From positions 1,816,001 through 1,880,000 of the forward strand of contig NZ_CP092487.1 of the NCBI RefSeq assembly GCF_022429565.1: a stretch of 64,000 nt of DNA, written 5' to 3'. This stretch comes from Lutibacter sp. A64. GTDB taxonomy: Bacteria; Bacteroidota; Bacteroidia; Flavobacteriales; Flavobacteriaceae. The notes under the pieces are model-generated. The model worked only from the letters and a program-made list of their open reading frames with translations. It was not told where the DNA came from and ran no database searches. The position numbers were made by a program, and so were the translations under genes. The stretch's first letter is position 1; each line of letters begins with the position of its first letter. Below are positions 34,355-44,685 of this stretch, piece after piece.

Positions 34355-35209
34355 TTACTTAAAAACAACAGTTTTATTTTTAAAAACCATTACTTTACGT
34401 TTTGTATGTAATTTTAAGGCTCTAGACAATACAATTTTCTCTAAATCTCTACCTTTTAAAATAAAATCTTTAATGGTATTTATATGAGATATACGCGTTA
34501 TATCTTGTTCAATTATCGGACCTTCATCTAATTCTTCAGTAACATAATGACTTGTTGCTCCTATTATTTTAACCCCTCTTTTAAAAGCCGAATGGTATGG
34601 TTTTGCGCCGGGAAATGCAGGTAAAAATGAATGGTGAATATTTATAATTTTATTCGGATATTCTTCAATTAATTTAGAGGAAATTATTTGCATATACCTT
34701 GCCAATACAATAAAATCTATTTCAAACTCACGCAATAATTTTAACTGCTCATCTTCAGCCTGTTGCTTTGTTTCTTTAGTTACTTTTATATAATAATAAG
34801 GAATATTAAAAGATTTAGCTATAGGCTCTAAATCTTGATGATTGCTTATTATTAATGGTATTTCCACCTCCAATTCATTTGTAGTATACCTACTTAAAAT
34901 ATCATACAAACAATGCTCGTATTTAGATACAAACAATGCCATTTTAGGTTTTTGATCGGAATCATACATACGCCAAGTCATCTCAAATTTATCGGCAATA
35001 ACATCCCTAAAAACATTTTTAAATACACGAAAAGAGAACGATTCTTTTAAAAGTTCACATTCCAATCGCATAAAAAACATATTATCTTCTCTATCAACAT
35101 GCTGATCTATATATACAATATTTCCGTTTTGTTGATGTATAAAATTAGTTACAGCAGCAATTATACCTTTACTGTCTTTACAATTTATAAGTATTGTTAT
35201 TTTTTTCAT
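34355..35209 (-). CDS. purU: Formyltetrahydrofolate deformylase
   Basis: A 284-residue PurU: N-terminal ACT domain (ITILINCKDSKGIIAAVTNF), then the formyltransferase-fold domain with IINIHHSFLPAFPGAKPYHS and IIGATSHYVTEELDEGPIIE, where the Asn/His/Asp set is catalytic. It releases formate from 10-formyl-THF. A -7 element lies 18-25 bp upstream. Confidence 0.95.
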   Translation of the reverse strand: MKKITILINCKDSKGIIAAVTNFIHQQNGNIVYIDQHVDREDNMFFMRLECELLKESFSFRVFKNVFRDVIADKFEMTWRMYDSDQKPKMALFVSKYEHCLYDILSRYTTNELEVEIPLIISNHQDLEPIAKSFNIPYYYIKVTKETKQQAEDEQLKLLREFEIDFIVLARYMQIISSKLIEEYPNKIINIHHSFLPAFPGAKPYHSAFKRGVKIIGATSHYVTEELDEGPIIEQDITRISHINTIKDFILKGRDLEKIVLSRALKLHTKRKVMVFKNKTVVFK

Positions 35210-35226
35210 TACTAAAATTTATGTGT

Positions 35227-35234
35227 CAAAATTA
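35227..35234 (-). promoter_or_regulatory. purU -7 promoter element
   Basis: TAATTTTG on the minus strand. Confidence 0.55.
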
Positions 35235-35350
35235 AATAAAAATAACACTGTAATTACCGTTACTTAAAATGTTATCTATTTAATAATAAAATATTTGTAT
35301 TTTTAAAAAATTCATAAATTGCAGCAACAAATATTTATAAATATTACGAA

Positions 35351-38300
35351 ATGAAAAAAATCACACCTTTTAAACCCGTAAATAAAATACGAATTGTAAC
35401 TGCTGCTTCGCTTTTTGATGGCCATGATGCATCCATAAATATTATGCGTAGAATTATTCAAGCAACTGGTGTAGAAGTTATTCATTTAGGTCATGACAGA
35501 AGCGTTGAAGAAGTAGTAAATTGCGCTATTCAAGAAGATGCCAATGCAATTGCAATCACTTCTTATCAAGGCGGACATACTGAATATTTTAAATATATGT
35601 TAGACCTTTTAAAAGAAAAAAACGCTGCACATATTAAACTTTTTGGCGGTGGTGGAGGTGTAATACTTCCTTCTGAAATTGAAGAATTAATGCAGTACGG
35701 AATCACAAAAATTTATTCTCCAGACGATGGTAGAAGCCTTGGACTACAAGGTATGATTAATGATATGGTTAAAAAAAGTGACTTTACCACTGGTGAATTT
35801 ATTGATTTTAAAGTTTCGGACTTAAAAAGTAAAAACGACCGACAATTAGCAATTGCTATTTCAGCTGCTGAAAACTTTTCAGAAAAACATACTAAATTTA
35901 TTAAAGAAATTAGAAATTCATCAAAAACATCTGATACACCAGTTTTAGGTATTACAGGTACTGGTGGTTCTGGAAAATCTTCTACCGTAGATGAAATTGT
36001 AAGACGCTTTTTAAATGATTTTCCTACAAAAACAATTGCAATTGTTTCGGTAGACCCTTCAAAACGTAAAACTGGAGGCGCGCTTTTAGGCGATAGAATT
36101 AGAATGAATGCCATTAACAACAACCGTGTTTATATGCGCTCATTAGCCACACGTCAGGCCAACTTAGCACTTTCAAAACACATAAATGATGCAGTTAACA
36201 TTCTAAAAGTTGCTGGTTTTGATTTGGTTATTTTAGAAACTTCTGGAATTGGACAAAGCGATACTGAGATTATAGAACACTCTAACGTTTCTATGTATGT
36301 TATGACACCAGAATATGGCGCTGCAACACAATTAGAAAAAATTGATATGCTAGATTTTGCAGATATAATTGCACTTAATAAATTTGATAAACGCGGCGCC
36401 TTAGATGCACTTAGAGATGTAAAAAAACAATACCAACGCAATCATAATTTATGGGAAGAAGCTATTGATTCTATGCCAGTTTTTGGCACTATTGCTTCAC
36501 AATTTAACGATCTTGGTACAAATCAATTATACCGCTTTTTAATTGAAAAAATAAACGAAAAAACCAATTATGATTTTAAAAGTAATTTTAAATTTAAAAC
36601 AAATTCGGTTAAAAATCAATTTATAATTCCTCCAAATAGAACCCGCTATTTATCTGAAATCACCGAGAATAATAGATCTTACAGCAAAAAAAGCCTTCAA
36701 CAAAAAGAAATAGCTGAAAAATTATATGGAATTTACAAAACTATTTGTTCCGCTGCAAACGTCATTTCAACGGAAACAACACAAACCTTTCTTTCTGAAA
36801 CTGGGTTAAACGAAGATGAGATTCTAAAACAAGTTGACAATAGCGAAAATCACCAATTAATTTCACTGTTATTTAAAGAATTTACTCGTGTAAAAATGGA
36901 TTTAAATCCGCATAATTGGAACATCATTTTAAACTGGGAAATCAAAAAACAAGCTTATAAAAATGAAGTATATTCTTATAAAGTACGAGATAAAGAAATT
37001 CAAATAAAAACACATAGCGAAACACTTTCTCATTTACAAATTCCAAAAATTGCATTACCAAAATATGAAGCTTGGGGAGCAATTTTATATTGGACTTTAG
37101 AAGAAAATGTACCAGGAGAATTTCCGTATACCGCCGGACTTTTTCCTTTTAAAAGAACTGGAGAAGATCCTACAAGAATGTTTGCAGGTGAAGGAAGTCC
37201 GGAACGCACAAACAGACGTTTTCATTATGTAAGTTTAGGCTTACCTGCAAAACGCCTATCCACCGCTTTCGACTCTGTAACTTTATATGGAAATGACCCA
37301 AATATTCGTCCAGATATTTATGGTAAAATTGGAAACGCCGGTGTTTCTATTTGTTGTTTAGACGATGCTAAAAAATTATATTCAGGTTTTGAATTAACAA
37401 ACCCTACAACATCTGTTTCTATGACTATTAACGGCCCAGCCCCAATAATGCTAGGCTTTTTTATGAATGCCGCCATAGACCAAGAATGCGAGAAATACAT
37501 TATAAAAAACAACCTTAAAGAAGAAGTTGAAGCTAAAATAGGTTCAATTTATAAGAAAAAAGGAGTTAACAGGCCAAAATATCAAGGAAAACTTCCCGAA
37601 GGAAACAACGGTTTAGGTTTGCTATTATTAGGTGTAACTGGAGATGAAATACTACCAAATGAAATTTATCAAAAAATTAAAGCTGAAACTATTTCAAAAG
37701 TTAGAGGTACTGTTCAAGCTGATATTTTAAAAGAAGATCAGGCACAAAATACCTGTATTTTCTCTACTGAATTTGCATTGCGTTTAATGGGTGATGTTCA
37801 AGAATACTTCATTAAAAATAGTATTCGAAATTTTTATTCAGTCTCTATATCTGGCTATCATATTGCAGAAGCTGGTGCAAATCCAATTTCGCAACTTGCA
37901 TTTACTTTGGCAAACGGATTTACATATGTAGAATATTATCTTTCTAGAGGAATGGATATTAATAAATTTGGACCAAATCTTTCATTCTTTTTTTCAAATG
38001 GTATCGATCCAGAATACGCAGTAATTGGTAGAGTTGCTCGTAAAATTTGGGCAAAAACATTAAAATATAAATACGGAGCAAATTCAAGAGCTCAAATGTT
38101 AAAATATCATATTCAAACTTCAGGTCGTAGTTTACACGCACAAGAAATAGATTTTAATGATATTAGAACCACATTGCAAGCTTTGTATGCAATTTACGAC
38201 AATTGTAATAGCTTACATACAAATGCTTATGACGAGGCAATTACAACTCCTACGGAAGAAAGTGTACGTAGAGCTATGGCAATTCAATTAATTATTAACA

Positions 38301-38803
38301 AAGAATTAGGTTTAGCTAAAAATGAAAATCCAATTCAAGGTGCATTTATTATTGAAGAATTAACCGATTTAGTTGAGGAAGCAATTTATTTAGAGTTTGA
38401 TAGAATTACAGACAGAGGTGGTGTTTTAGGTGCTATGGAAACTATGTACCAACGCAGTAAAATTCAAGAAGAAAGCTTGTATTATGAAACATTAAAACAC
38501 AATGGTAAATTTCCAATTATTGGTGTAAATACGTTTTTAAGCAGTAAAGGATCTCCAACAATTTTACCTCAAGAAGTAATAAGAGCAACTGAAAAAGAAA
38601 AACAACATCAAATAAATGTAGTTAAAAATTTAAACACCGCTAATGCAAATAAAGTAAAGGAACAACTTAAACTATTAAAACAAAAATCCGTTAACAATGA
38701 AAATATTTTTGAGCAATTAATGGAAGCTTGCAAAGTATGTTCTATTGGACAAATTACAGAAGCTTTATTTGAAGTTGGTGGTCAGTATAGACGGAATATG
38801 TAA
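35351..38803 (+). CDS. icmF: IcmF-type fused acyl-CoA mutase
   Basis: A 1150-residue fusion. The N-terminal B12-binding domain carries FDGHDASIN with the cobalt-ligand His (about residue 26). The central MeaB-like GTPase chaperone has [12 protein letters not shown] (about residues 200-211), [15 protein letters not shown] and LNKFDKRG. The C-terminal ~580 residues are the mutase TIM barrel ([47 protein letters not shown]). This layout is that of isobutyryl-CoA mutase fused (IcmF), which interconverts isobutyryl- and butyryl-CoA; some relatives act on pivalyl- or isovaleryl-CoA. Substrate cannot be read here. Confidence 0.92.
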   Translation: MKKITPFKPVNKIRIVTAASLFDGHDASINIMRRIIQATGVEVIHLGHDRSVEEVVNCAIQEDANAIAITSYQGGHTEYFKYMLDLLKEKNAAHIKLFGGGGGVILPSEIEELMQYGITKIYSPDDGRSLGLQGMINDMVKKSDFTTGEFIDFKVSDLKSKNDRQLAIAISAAENFSEKHTKFIKEIRNSSKTSDTPVLGITGTGGSGKSSTVDEIVRRFLNDFPTKTIAIVSVDPSKRKTGGALLGDRIRMNAINNNRVYMRSLATRQANLALSKHINDAVNILKVAGFDLVILETSGIGQSDTEIIEHSNVSMYVMTPEYGAATQLEKIDMLDFADIIALNKFDKRGALDALRDVKKQYQRNHNLWEEAIDSMPVFGTIASQFNDLGTNQLYRFLIEKINEKTNYDFKSNFKFKTNSVKNQFIIPPNRTRYLSEITENNRSYSKKSLQQKEIAEKLYGIYKTICSAANVISTETTQTFLSETGLNEDEILKQVDNSENHQLISLLFKEFTRVKMDLNPHNWNIILNWEIKKQAYKNEVYSYKVRDKEIQIKTHSETLSHLQIPKIALPKYEAWGAILYWTLEENVPGEFPYTAGLFPFKRTGEDPTRMFAGEGSPERTNRRFHYVSLGLPAKRLSTAFDSVTLYGNDPNIRPDIYGKIGNAGVSICCLDDAKKLYSGFELTNPTTSVSMTINGPAPIMLGFFMNAAIDQECEKYIIKNNLKEEVEAKIGSIYKKKGVNRPKYQGKLPEGNNGLGLLLLGVTGDEILPNEIYQKIKAETISKVRGTVQADILKEDQAQNTCIFSTEFALRLMGDVQEYFIKNSIRNFYSVSISGYHIAEAGANPISQLAFTLANGFTYVEYYLSRGMDINKFGPNLSFFFSNGIDPEYAVIGRVARKIWAKTLKYKYGANSRAQMLKYHIQTSGRSLHAQEIDFNDIRTTLQALYAIYDNCNSLHTNAYDEAITTPTEESVRRAMAIQLIINKELGLAKNENPIQGAFIIEELTDLVEEAIYLEFDRITDRGGVLGAMETMYQRSKIQEESLYYETLKHNGKFPIIGVNTFLSSKGSPTILPQEVIRATEKEKQHQINVVKNLNTANANKVKEQLKLLKQKSVNNENIFEQLMEACKVCSIGQITEALFEVGGQYRRNM

Positions 38804-38872
38804 TTTTTTCAATTAAAAATGCATCTTTTTAATCATTTTTCAGTCTACTATATGAATATAAAATTTAATAAT

Positions 38873-38977
38873 ATGAAAAATAAAAATGAATGTTCTTGTA
38901 ATTGTGAAGGTTGTAAAACTGGAAATTGTGAAAACTGCACTTGCTCAAATTGCACTTGTACAAATTGTAACTGTTAA
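38873..38977 (+). CDS. Very small Cys-rich (metallothionein-like) peptide
   Basis: A 34-residue peptide with 11 Cys, mostly as C-x-C and C-x2-C (CSCNCEGCKTGNCENC, CTCSNCTCTNCNC). An in-frame ATG at 38852 would add seven residues. Its stop lies 3 bp before the sigma-factor ATG, so the two are probably one transcript. Metal or redox binding is likely. The sigma factor itself ends with a Cys-rich tail (CCGYV, CKICN), which supports a joint metal- or redox-response role. I do not know a named family. Confidence 0.6.
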   Translation: MKNKNECSCNCEGCKTGNCENCTCSNCTCTNCNC

Positions 38978-38980
38978 AAA

Positions 38981-39520
38981 ATGACAACAAATCAAGTTTG
39001 GAATAACTATTCAACAGATTTAAAACAATTTATCATCAGCAAAGTAAAAGATACTACTATTGCTGATGATATTTTGCAAGATATTTTTATTAAAATCCAC
39101 ACAAAACTTCATACTTTAAAAGACTTAAACAAGCTAAAATCTTGGACTTTTTCAATAGCTAGAAATTCTATTATGGATTATTATAATTCTAGAAATTTAG
39201 TTTTTGATATACCTGAATTAGAAGTTGATTTTGAAATTGAAAATAAAGAACATACTGAAAAAGATTGTTTGCATGGAATTTTAAAAAACCTTCCAAAAAA
39301 ATACAGAGACCCTCTATTCTTATCAGATATAAAAGGAATAAAACAAACAGAAATCTCTAAAATATTAAATCTTCCTTTACCAACAGTAAAATCTCAAATT
39401 CAAAGAGCTAGAAAATTAATTGCTCAAGGTTTTATGGATTGTTGCGGGTATGTTATTAACGAAAAAGGAGTGCTACAGGGTGAATTAAAAGATAAAAAAG
39501 ATTGTAAAATTTGTAATTAA
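38981..39520 (+). CDS. ECF-type sigma factor (SigZ-like)
   Basis: A 179-residue protein with sigma region 2 (IADDILQDIFIKIHTKLHTL, SWTFSIARNSIMDYYNSRN) and region 4 (LPKKYRDPLFLSDIKGIKQT, ILNLPLPTVKSQIQRARKLI). After region 4 the C terminus has an unusual Cys-rich tail: MDCCGYVINEKGVL and KDCKICN. SigZ-like factors often carry such tails. No anti-sigma gene is adjacent; the Cys-rich peptide just upstream may play a regulatory part. Confidence 0.85.
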   Translation: MTTNQVWNNYSTDLKQFIISKVKDTTIADDILQDIFIKIHTKLHTLKDLNKLKSWTFSIARNSIMDYYNSRNLVFDIPELEVDFEIENKEHTEKDCLHGILKNLPKKYRDPLFLSDIKGIKQTEISKILNLPLPTVKSQIQRARKLIAQGFMDCCGYVINEKGVLQGELKDKKDCKICN

Positions 39521-39521
39521 A

Positions 39522-39920
39522 TTACAGCAAAGAATTTACATAACGCCTGTGCATTCTTTTTAATAAAATAAGCTCTTTTCTAAGCAACCTTACAAAGTCT
39601 TTTCCCTGTATTTTAGTATTTTCTAACTTTACACAATTAGTGTATAAATTATCTATAAAATACTGAAGTGATTTTGCATATTTTAATTTTAATCTTGGAT
39701 TTTCTTGAATTTCTGTTTCGGCAATTTTAGGCACCAAACCTAAAGAATCCATCACCAAAATATTAGCATATTTATCCGATGCCGATTTAGACAGATACAT
39801 TTTATTTATACTTTTATCGTTTGTTACGTATGCAGCAACGCTTCGCGACAGACGAAAAACCTCTAACGATTTTTGATAAATTGTAGATTGACTTAAATTG
39901 TATCCTTTATTTTCTTGCAT
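39522..39920 (-). CDS. Helical-bundle protein of unknown function
   Basis: A 132-residue all-helical protein with no signal peptide. YQKSLEVFRLSRSVAAYVT near the start and LLRKELILLKRMHRRYV at the end resemble helices of four-helix-bundle (S23/Avd-like) proteins, but the match is weak. It is convergent with the sigma-factor gene, their stop codons almost touching. No motif suggests enzymatic activity. Confidence 0.65.
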   Translation of the reverse strand: MQENKGYNLSQSTIYQKSLEVFRLSRSVAAYVTNDKSINKMYLSKSASDKYANILVMDSLGLVPKIAETEIQENPRLKLKYAKSLQYFIDNLYTNCVKLENTKIQGKDFVRLLRKELILLKRMHRRYVNSLL

Positions 39921-40036
39921 ATCTTTAAAAAACTAACCCAAATTTAACAAGAATTCTCATAATTCATATTTAATAATTAAAGACAAATAACTATTTTAAT
40001 TTAAATTTTAATATTTTTACTTTAAATTCTTTAATT

Positions 40037-40480
40037 ATGAAATTAGACGATATAAACTGGAACATCTTAAAATGTTTGCAACAAAATTCACGCCAGTCTA
40101 ATACTGAAATTGCAAAAAAAGTTGGTATTACTTCGCCAGCTGTTGCAGAAAGAATTAGGAAAATGGAGGATATTGGTATAATTGAAGGTTACTTTGCTAA
40201 AATTTCATATACCGAAACAAACTATCAGTTAAAAGCTATAATCACTTTAAGAGCTTTTATGGGGCGTTTAAAACCATTTTTAGAAACTGTAAAAACATTT
40301 GACGAAGTTGTAAATTGCTATAGAATTACGGGAAACGAAAATATTATTATGGAAGTAGTTTTAAAAAACCAACAACATTTAGAGCAACTTATAGACAAAC
40401 TTATTACCTACGGCGAAACTAGAACCCATATTGTACTATCAGACATTGTAAATAACAACCCTATTTTGAAAAAAATTTAA
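40037..40480 (+). CDS. Lrp/AsnC-family transcription regulator
   Basis: A 147-residue protein with the usual two parts: HTH (DDINWNILKCLQQNSRQSNT, EIAKKVGITSPAVAERIRKM) and a RAM/AsnC ligand domain (IITLRAFMGRLKPFL, CYRITGNENIIMEV). Lrp family members sense amino acids and regulate amino-acid metabolism. The only neighbours are convergent genes, so no target can be inferred. Confidence 0.93.
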   Translation: MKLDDINWNILKCLQQNSRQSNTEIAKKVGITSPAVAERIRKMEDIGIIEGYFAKISYTETNYQLKAIITLRAFMGRLKPFLETVKTFDEVVNCYRITGNENIIMEVVLKNQQHLEQLIDKLITYGETRTHIVLSDIVNNNPILKKI

Positions 40481-40566
40481 AAGTTACATCTCATAACTAG
40501 CGCTCGTTTTCAACAAGTACCTCAGCTAACGCAAGCCTTATACATGTGCCGTCTTCTAAAATTTAA

Positions 40567-42684
40567 TTACCCATCAGTATCAATAATTGTTAAAGCCAAA
40601 CGGATTTTAAAATAGGCAATTTCAGCATTAAAATATTCAAAATAAGGCTTTAACGCAAAAGGACTTTCTAATTTTTCTTTAGCTCTCCTTACTTTTTCAA
40701 CCTCTTCTTTAGTAACAAAATTATAAATATCTATATCTTTTCCTTCGGTATATAACAATGCTAAATGCGAAAAAATAGTAGTTGATTTTAAGTTTCTTTT
40801 TTCAGCAATTTCATCAATTGTTAAACCTTCTTTATATAAATCGTAAGTAATTTTGTGTGTGTCTTTCTTTTTGCGAGATTTTATTTTCTCATTTGAAAAA
40901 GCTACAATTTCAGCAATAAAATCCTCTCCATAAACCTCTAATTTACGCTGCCCTACTCCACTTATTTCTAAAAAGTCTGATTCACTCATTGGTCTAGCAC
41001 GTTCTATTTCTTTTAAAGTTGCATCATTAAATACTAAATATGCTGGTATTTTTTCTGCCAACGCAATTTCCTGACGTAATTTTCTTAAACGTTCAAACAA
41101 AGTATCGCGTTTTGCTTTTTTAGTTTTAGTTGTTTTTTCATCATCAACTGGTTGTTCTTTAAATTCAACTGGTTTGGTTAAATTAACAACTTCATTTTTA
41201 AACAATACTTTTTCAGAAAAATCGGTTAGTTGTAAGGCATTATTTTTATGAAACGCAATTTCGCAATATCCTTGATTAATTAATTGAACAATATACTGCT
41301 GCCAATCTCTCCAAGAAATATCTTTTCCAACTCCGTGAGATTTTAATTTATCGTATCCTTTTTCTAAAATAGTTGCATTTTGCGCACCACGTAAAACATC
41401 AATTACGGTTCCAATTGCTTCACTTTCTTTTAATCTTGTAATTACAGACAATGCTTTTTGAGCAATTACAGTACCGTTAAAAAACTGTGGCGGATTTTTA
41501 CAAACATCACAGTTTACACAATTTTCGGCTAATAATTCACCAAAATAACTCAGCAATATTTTTCTTCGGCAAGTTGTAGCTTCAGAAAACTGCTTCATTC
41601 TTTCTAATTTTGCTGCTTGCACTTCTTCATTAGTAGCTCCGCTTATAAATTTTCGTAACTGTATAACATCCGAATAACTATGAAATAATAAGGCATTCGC
41701 TTTTAATCCATCCCTTCCACTACGTCCAATTTCCTGATAATAACCTTCAATATTTTTAGGCATATTATAATGTATAACCCAACGTACATTAGATTTATCT
41801 ATTCCCATTCCAAATGCAATAGTTGCACAAACAACTTGCACTTTATCATAAATAAATTCTTCTTGGGTTTTGGTTCTTTCATTAAAACTTAAACCTGCAT
41901 GGTACGATTTTGCGTTAATTCCGTTTAACTTAAGTTTGGAAGCTATTTGCTCAGTTCCTTTACGACTTAAACAATAAATTATACCCGATTCTTTTGGCTG
42001 TTTTTTTATGAATTTAATTATTTGAGATATTCTATCATTTGCCGGACGCACTTCCAACTCAATATTTTTTCTATCAAATGAAGCAATAAATTGTGTAGCG
42101 TGTGGTATGTTTAATTGCTCAATAATATCTGCCCTTGTAGCTTTGTCTGCGGTTGCAGTTAAAGCTATAATTGGTGTGTTTGGCAATGAGTTTTTTAAAA
42201 AACCAAGCTGCTGGTACGATGGTCTAAAATCGTGTCCCCAAGACGAAATACAATGTGCTTCATCAATAGCAATACAGCTTATAAACTCTTCATTTAAAAT
42301 ATTTTCTAAATACGATAAACTTTCTGGCGCTACATATAAAAGTTTTAATTCTTTTCTATAAATTTTCTCAAAAATCTCAGTTTGTTCTTCTGTTTCTTGA
42401 CTACTATTGTAAAAATCAGCTTCAATTCCGTTTGCTTTTAAGCCATCTACTTGGTCTTTCATTAAAGCAATTAATGGTGAAATTACCAAAGTTAATCCAT
42501 CAAACAATAACGCAGGTAATTGAAAACAAATAGACTTCCCTCCTCCTGTTGGCATAATTACCAAATTATCGTTTTTTTTAAGTACGGAAGTTATAATTTG
42601 TTCCTGTTGATCACGAAATGAATCGTAACCAAAGTACTTTTTTAACGTAGGAATTAATTTTTCTTGGGATTCTTTTATAGTCAT
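40567..42684 (-). CDS. recQ: ATP-dependent DNA helicase RecQ
   Basis: A 705-residue RecQ with all domains: Walker A MPTGGGKSICFQLPAL, DEAH in AIDEAHCISSWGHDFRPSY, helicase C with GIIYCLSRKGTEQIA and YYQEIGRSGRDG, zinc-binding Cys (CRRKILLSYFGE, CVNCDVC), winged-helix RQC and an HRDC domain (IPAYLVFNDATLKEIERARP). A further C-terminal HTH-like part (KEGLTIDEIAEKRNLKSTTI) is present, as in many Bacteroidota RecQ. The start fits with a -7 element 16-23 bp upstream. Confidence 0.96.
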   Translation of the reverse strand: MTIKESQEKLIPTLKKYFGYDSFRDQQEQIITSVLKKNDNLVIMPTGGGKSICFQLPALLFDGLTLVISPLIALMKDQVDGLKANGIEADFYNSSQETEEQTEIFEKIYRKELKLLYVAPESLSYLENILNEEFISCIAIDEAHCISSWGHDFRPSYQQLGFLKNSLPNTPIIALTATADKATRADIIEQLNIPHATQFIASFDRKNIELEVRPANDRISQIIKFIKKQPKESGIIYCLSRKGTEQIASKLKLNGINAKSYHAGLSFNERTKTQEEFIYDKVQVVCATIAFGMGIDKSNVRWVIHYNMPKNIEGYYQEIGRSGRDGLKANALLFHSYSDVIQLRKFISGATNEEVQAAKLERMKQFSEATTCRRKILLSYFGELLAENCVNCDVCKNPPQFFNGTVIAQKALSVITRLKESEAIGTVIDVLRGAQNATILEKGYDKLKSHGVGKDISWRDWQQYIVQLINQGYCEIAFHKNNALQLTDFSEKVLFKNEVVNLTKPVEFKEQPVDDEKTTKTKKAKRDTLFERLRKLRQEIALAEKIPAYLVFNDATLKEIERARPMSESDFLEISGVGQRKLEVYGEDFIAEIVAFSNEKIKSRKKKDTHKITYDLYKEGLTIDEIAEKRNLKSTTIFSHLALLYTEGKDIDIYNFVTKEEVEKVRRAKEKLESPFALKPYFEYFNAEIAYFKIRLALTIIDTDG

Positions 42685-42699
42685 TTAACAAATTTTCTA

Positions 42700-42707
42700 C
42701 AAAAATA
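42700..42707 (-). promoter_or_regulatory. recQ -7 promoter element
   Basis: TATTTTTG on the minus strand, upstream of recQ. Confidence 0.55.
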
Positions 42708-42938
42708 CATTTAATTAACAAATTAGAAGAAATTGAAATTACCAATACTATTTTCAATATTATTTCAATATTTTCTAAAGATTGTAAGTTTCATTTACAA
42801 TATATTAAAATTTTTATCGGATAGTTTAGTTTATAAGGCTTAAACGTCAACTTCTTATAAAAAAAAGTATGCTTCCCTCGTAAAACTTTCGTAATTTCGT
42901 CAGCTTAAAGTTTGACTTACAAAATAAATTAAAAAAAG

Positions 42939-43208
42939 ATGAGTAAAATAATGACAGTCGACATATTGTCGAGTATTAAAGGAGCACAACCCTCTGAGGC
43001 TGTGAACAAATTATTTGATGTAATTAAAAATGCACAACCAACAAATAATAATTCTTTAAATAATGTCAATTATAATTGCGTATCGGTTAATAATTTAAGA
43101 GAAGATGTTGTTATTGAAAGTTCAGCTATTGAGAAACAACTAATTATTGAAAACTTCCCGAATAAAAAGAATGGTTATTTAGTAGTTGCAAAAATTATTG
43201 AAGACTAG
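42939..43208 (+). CDS. gatC: Divergent GatC subunit of Asp/Glu-tRNA amidotransferase
   Basis: An 89-residue protein. The C-terminal half has the GatC block NNLREDVV (residues 51-58) followed by EKQLIIENFPNKKNGYLVVA and KIIE, matching the usual LREDVV ... NAP ... G(F/Y)xVPKVLE ending. The N-terminal half lacks the usual GatC helices (LA-L-L-EEE type) and is hard to align. Its position directly upstream of gatA and the gatB/aspS fusion supports the call. GatC tethers GatA to GatB. A -7-like TAATTTCG lies at 42892-42899. Confidence 0.7.
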   Translation: MSKIMTVDILSSIKGAQPSEAVNKLFDVIKNAQPTNNNSLNNVNYNCVSVNNLREDVVIESSAIEKQLIIENFPNKKNGYLVVAKIIED

Positions 43209-43287
43209 AAACAATTACAGATTTCAAATTATGAATTACGAGTTGTAATTTAAAAATTCAACTACTAACAATTCAACACAAAATTAA

Positions 43288-44685
43288 ATGGATTCTCAAA
43301 TAAAACACATACACCAACAATTGGTGACTCAACAAATAACTTGTACAGAACTGGTACAAGAAAGATTAAACTTACTTAAAGAAAACACACATAATACCGT
43401 AAATTCTTTATTAGATGATTCTGCTTTAGAATTGGCTGAAAAAGTAGATACCAAAATAAAAAATGGTGAAACTATTGGACTTTTAGAAGGTATTCCTTTT
43501 GGAGTTAAAGATGTATATATGTTACAAGGAACTTACACTACTGCTAGTTCCGATTTATTAAAAAATTACAAATCTGCTTATACTGCAACGGCAATTCAAA
43601 AATTATTAGATGCTGGCGCAATACCGTTAGTAAAAGAAAATTGCGATAGTTTTGGACACGGTTCATCTAGTGAAAACACTATTTTTGGAGCCGTTAAAAA
43701 CGCTGTAAACCCTGAATTAGTTGCTGGTGGTTCTAGCGGTGGTTCAGCTGTAAATGTTGCTAAAGATTATACTGTATTTTCAATTGGTGGAGATACTGGA
43801 GGTTCTATTCGCCAGCCTGCTGGTTACAACCATATTTATGGTTTAAAACCAACTTACGGGCGTATTTCTAGATATGGAATAATGGCTTATGCATCGTCTA
43901 CCGATTGTGTTGGCCCTCTTGCTAAATCTGTTGAAGATATTCGTATCATTTTAAATACAATGAGTGGAAAAGATATTAAAGATCAAACTTCAATTATATC
44001 AAAAGAAATTGACGAAAAAGCAATTTTAAATAACACGGTGAAAACAATAGGTTACTTTAAAAACTTTATTGATAATGATGCTATTGATGCTGAAGTAAAA
44101 GCTGATTTTTTAGCCAATATTGAAAAAATTAAAGCAACCGGAATTAAAGTTAAAAAATTAGATTTCTTTAAATCTGATATTTTAGTATCTACCTATTATA
44201 CGCTAGCAATGGCAGAAACTGCTTCCAACTTATCGCGTTTAGATGGAACTAATTACGGTAACAGAATAGAATCTGAAAATTTAATTGAATCTTACGCTGT
44301 AACACGTTCTGAAAATTTTTCAGAAGAAACAAAACGCAGAATTGTTGGAGGAAATCAAGTTTTATCGCAAGGTTTTTCTGATGAAATTTACCTAAAAGGA
44401 TTGGCTTTAAGAGATCAAATTTCAGAAAACTTTAGTAAGGATTTTAAAGAAGTTGATGTTATTTTATCACCCGTTACACCAAGTGCTCCACCTAAAATTG
44501 GAGAAAGTTTAAAAGACCCGCACGCTATGTATTTATCTGACGTTTATACTGTTGGTTTTAGTTTAGGACAATTACCTACCTTAACCATACCTCAAGGAAC
44601 AGTTACAGGTTTGCAAATTACGGCGGCAAAAAATAATGAAGAACTTATATTGAAGTTTGCTAACTTCTTAAAAGAAACTATATAA
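43288..44685 (+). CDS. gatA: Asp-tRNA(Asn)/Glu-tRNA(Gln) amidotransferase subunit A
   Basis: A 465-residue amidase-signature protein: GIPFGVKDVYM (catalytic Lys), GGSSGGSAVNVA (cis-Ser) and GGDTGGSIRQPAG (nucleophile Ser), followed by HIYGLKPTYGRISRYG and SPVTPSAPPKIGE. It releases ammonia from glutamine for the GatB active site. It lies 79 bp after gatC, and its last base overlaps the gatB/aspS start codon, a tight operon. Confidence 0.95.
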   Translation: MDSQIKHIHQQLVTQQITCTELVQERLNLLKENTHNTVNSLLDDSALELAEKVDTKIKNGETIGLLEGIPFGVKDVYMLQGTYTTASSDLLKNYKSAYTATAIQKLLDAGAIPLVKENCDSFGHGSSSENTIFGAVKNAVNPELVAGGSSGGSAVNVAKDYTVFSIGGDTGGSIRQPAGYNHIYGLKPTYGRISRYGIMAYASSTDCVGPLAKSVEDIRIILNTMSGKDIKDQTSIISKEIDEKAILNNTVKTIGYFKNFIDNDAIDAEVKADFLANIEKIKATGIKVKKLDFFKSDILVSTYYTLAMAETASNLSRLDGTNYGNRIESENLIESYAVTRSENFSEETKRRIVGGNQVLSQGFSDEIYLKGLALRDQISENFSKDFKEVDVILSPVTPSAPPKIGESLKDPHAMYLSDVYTVGFSLGQLPTLTIPQGTVTGLQITAAKNNEELILKFANFLKETI

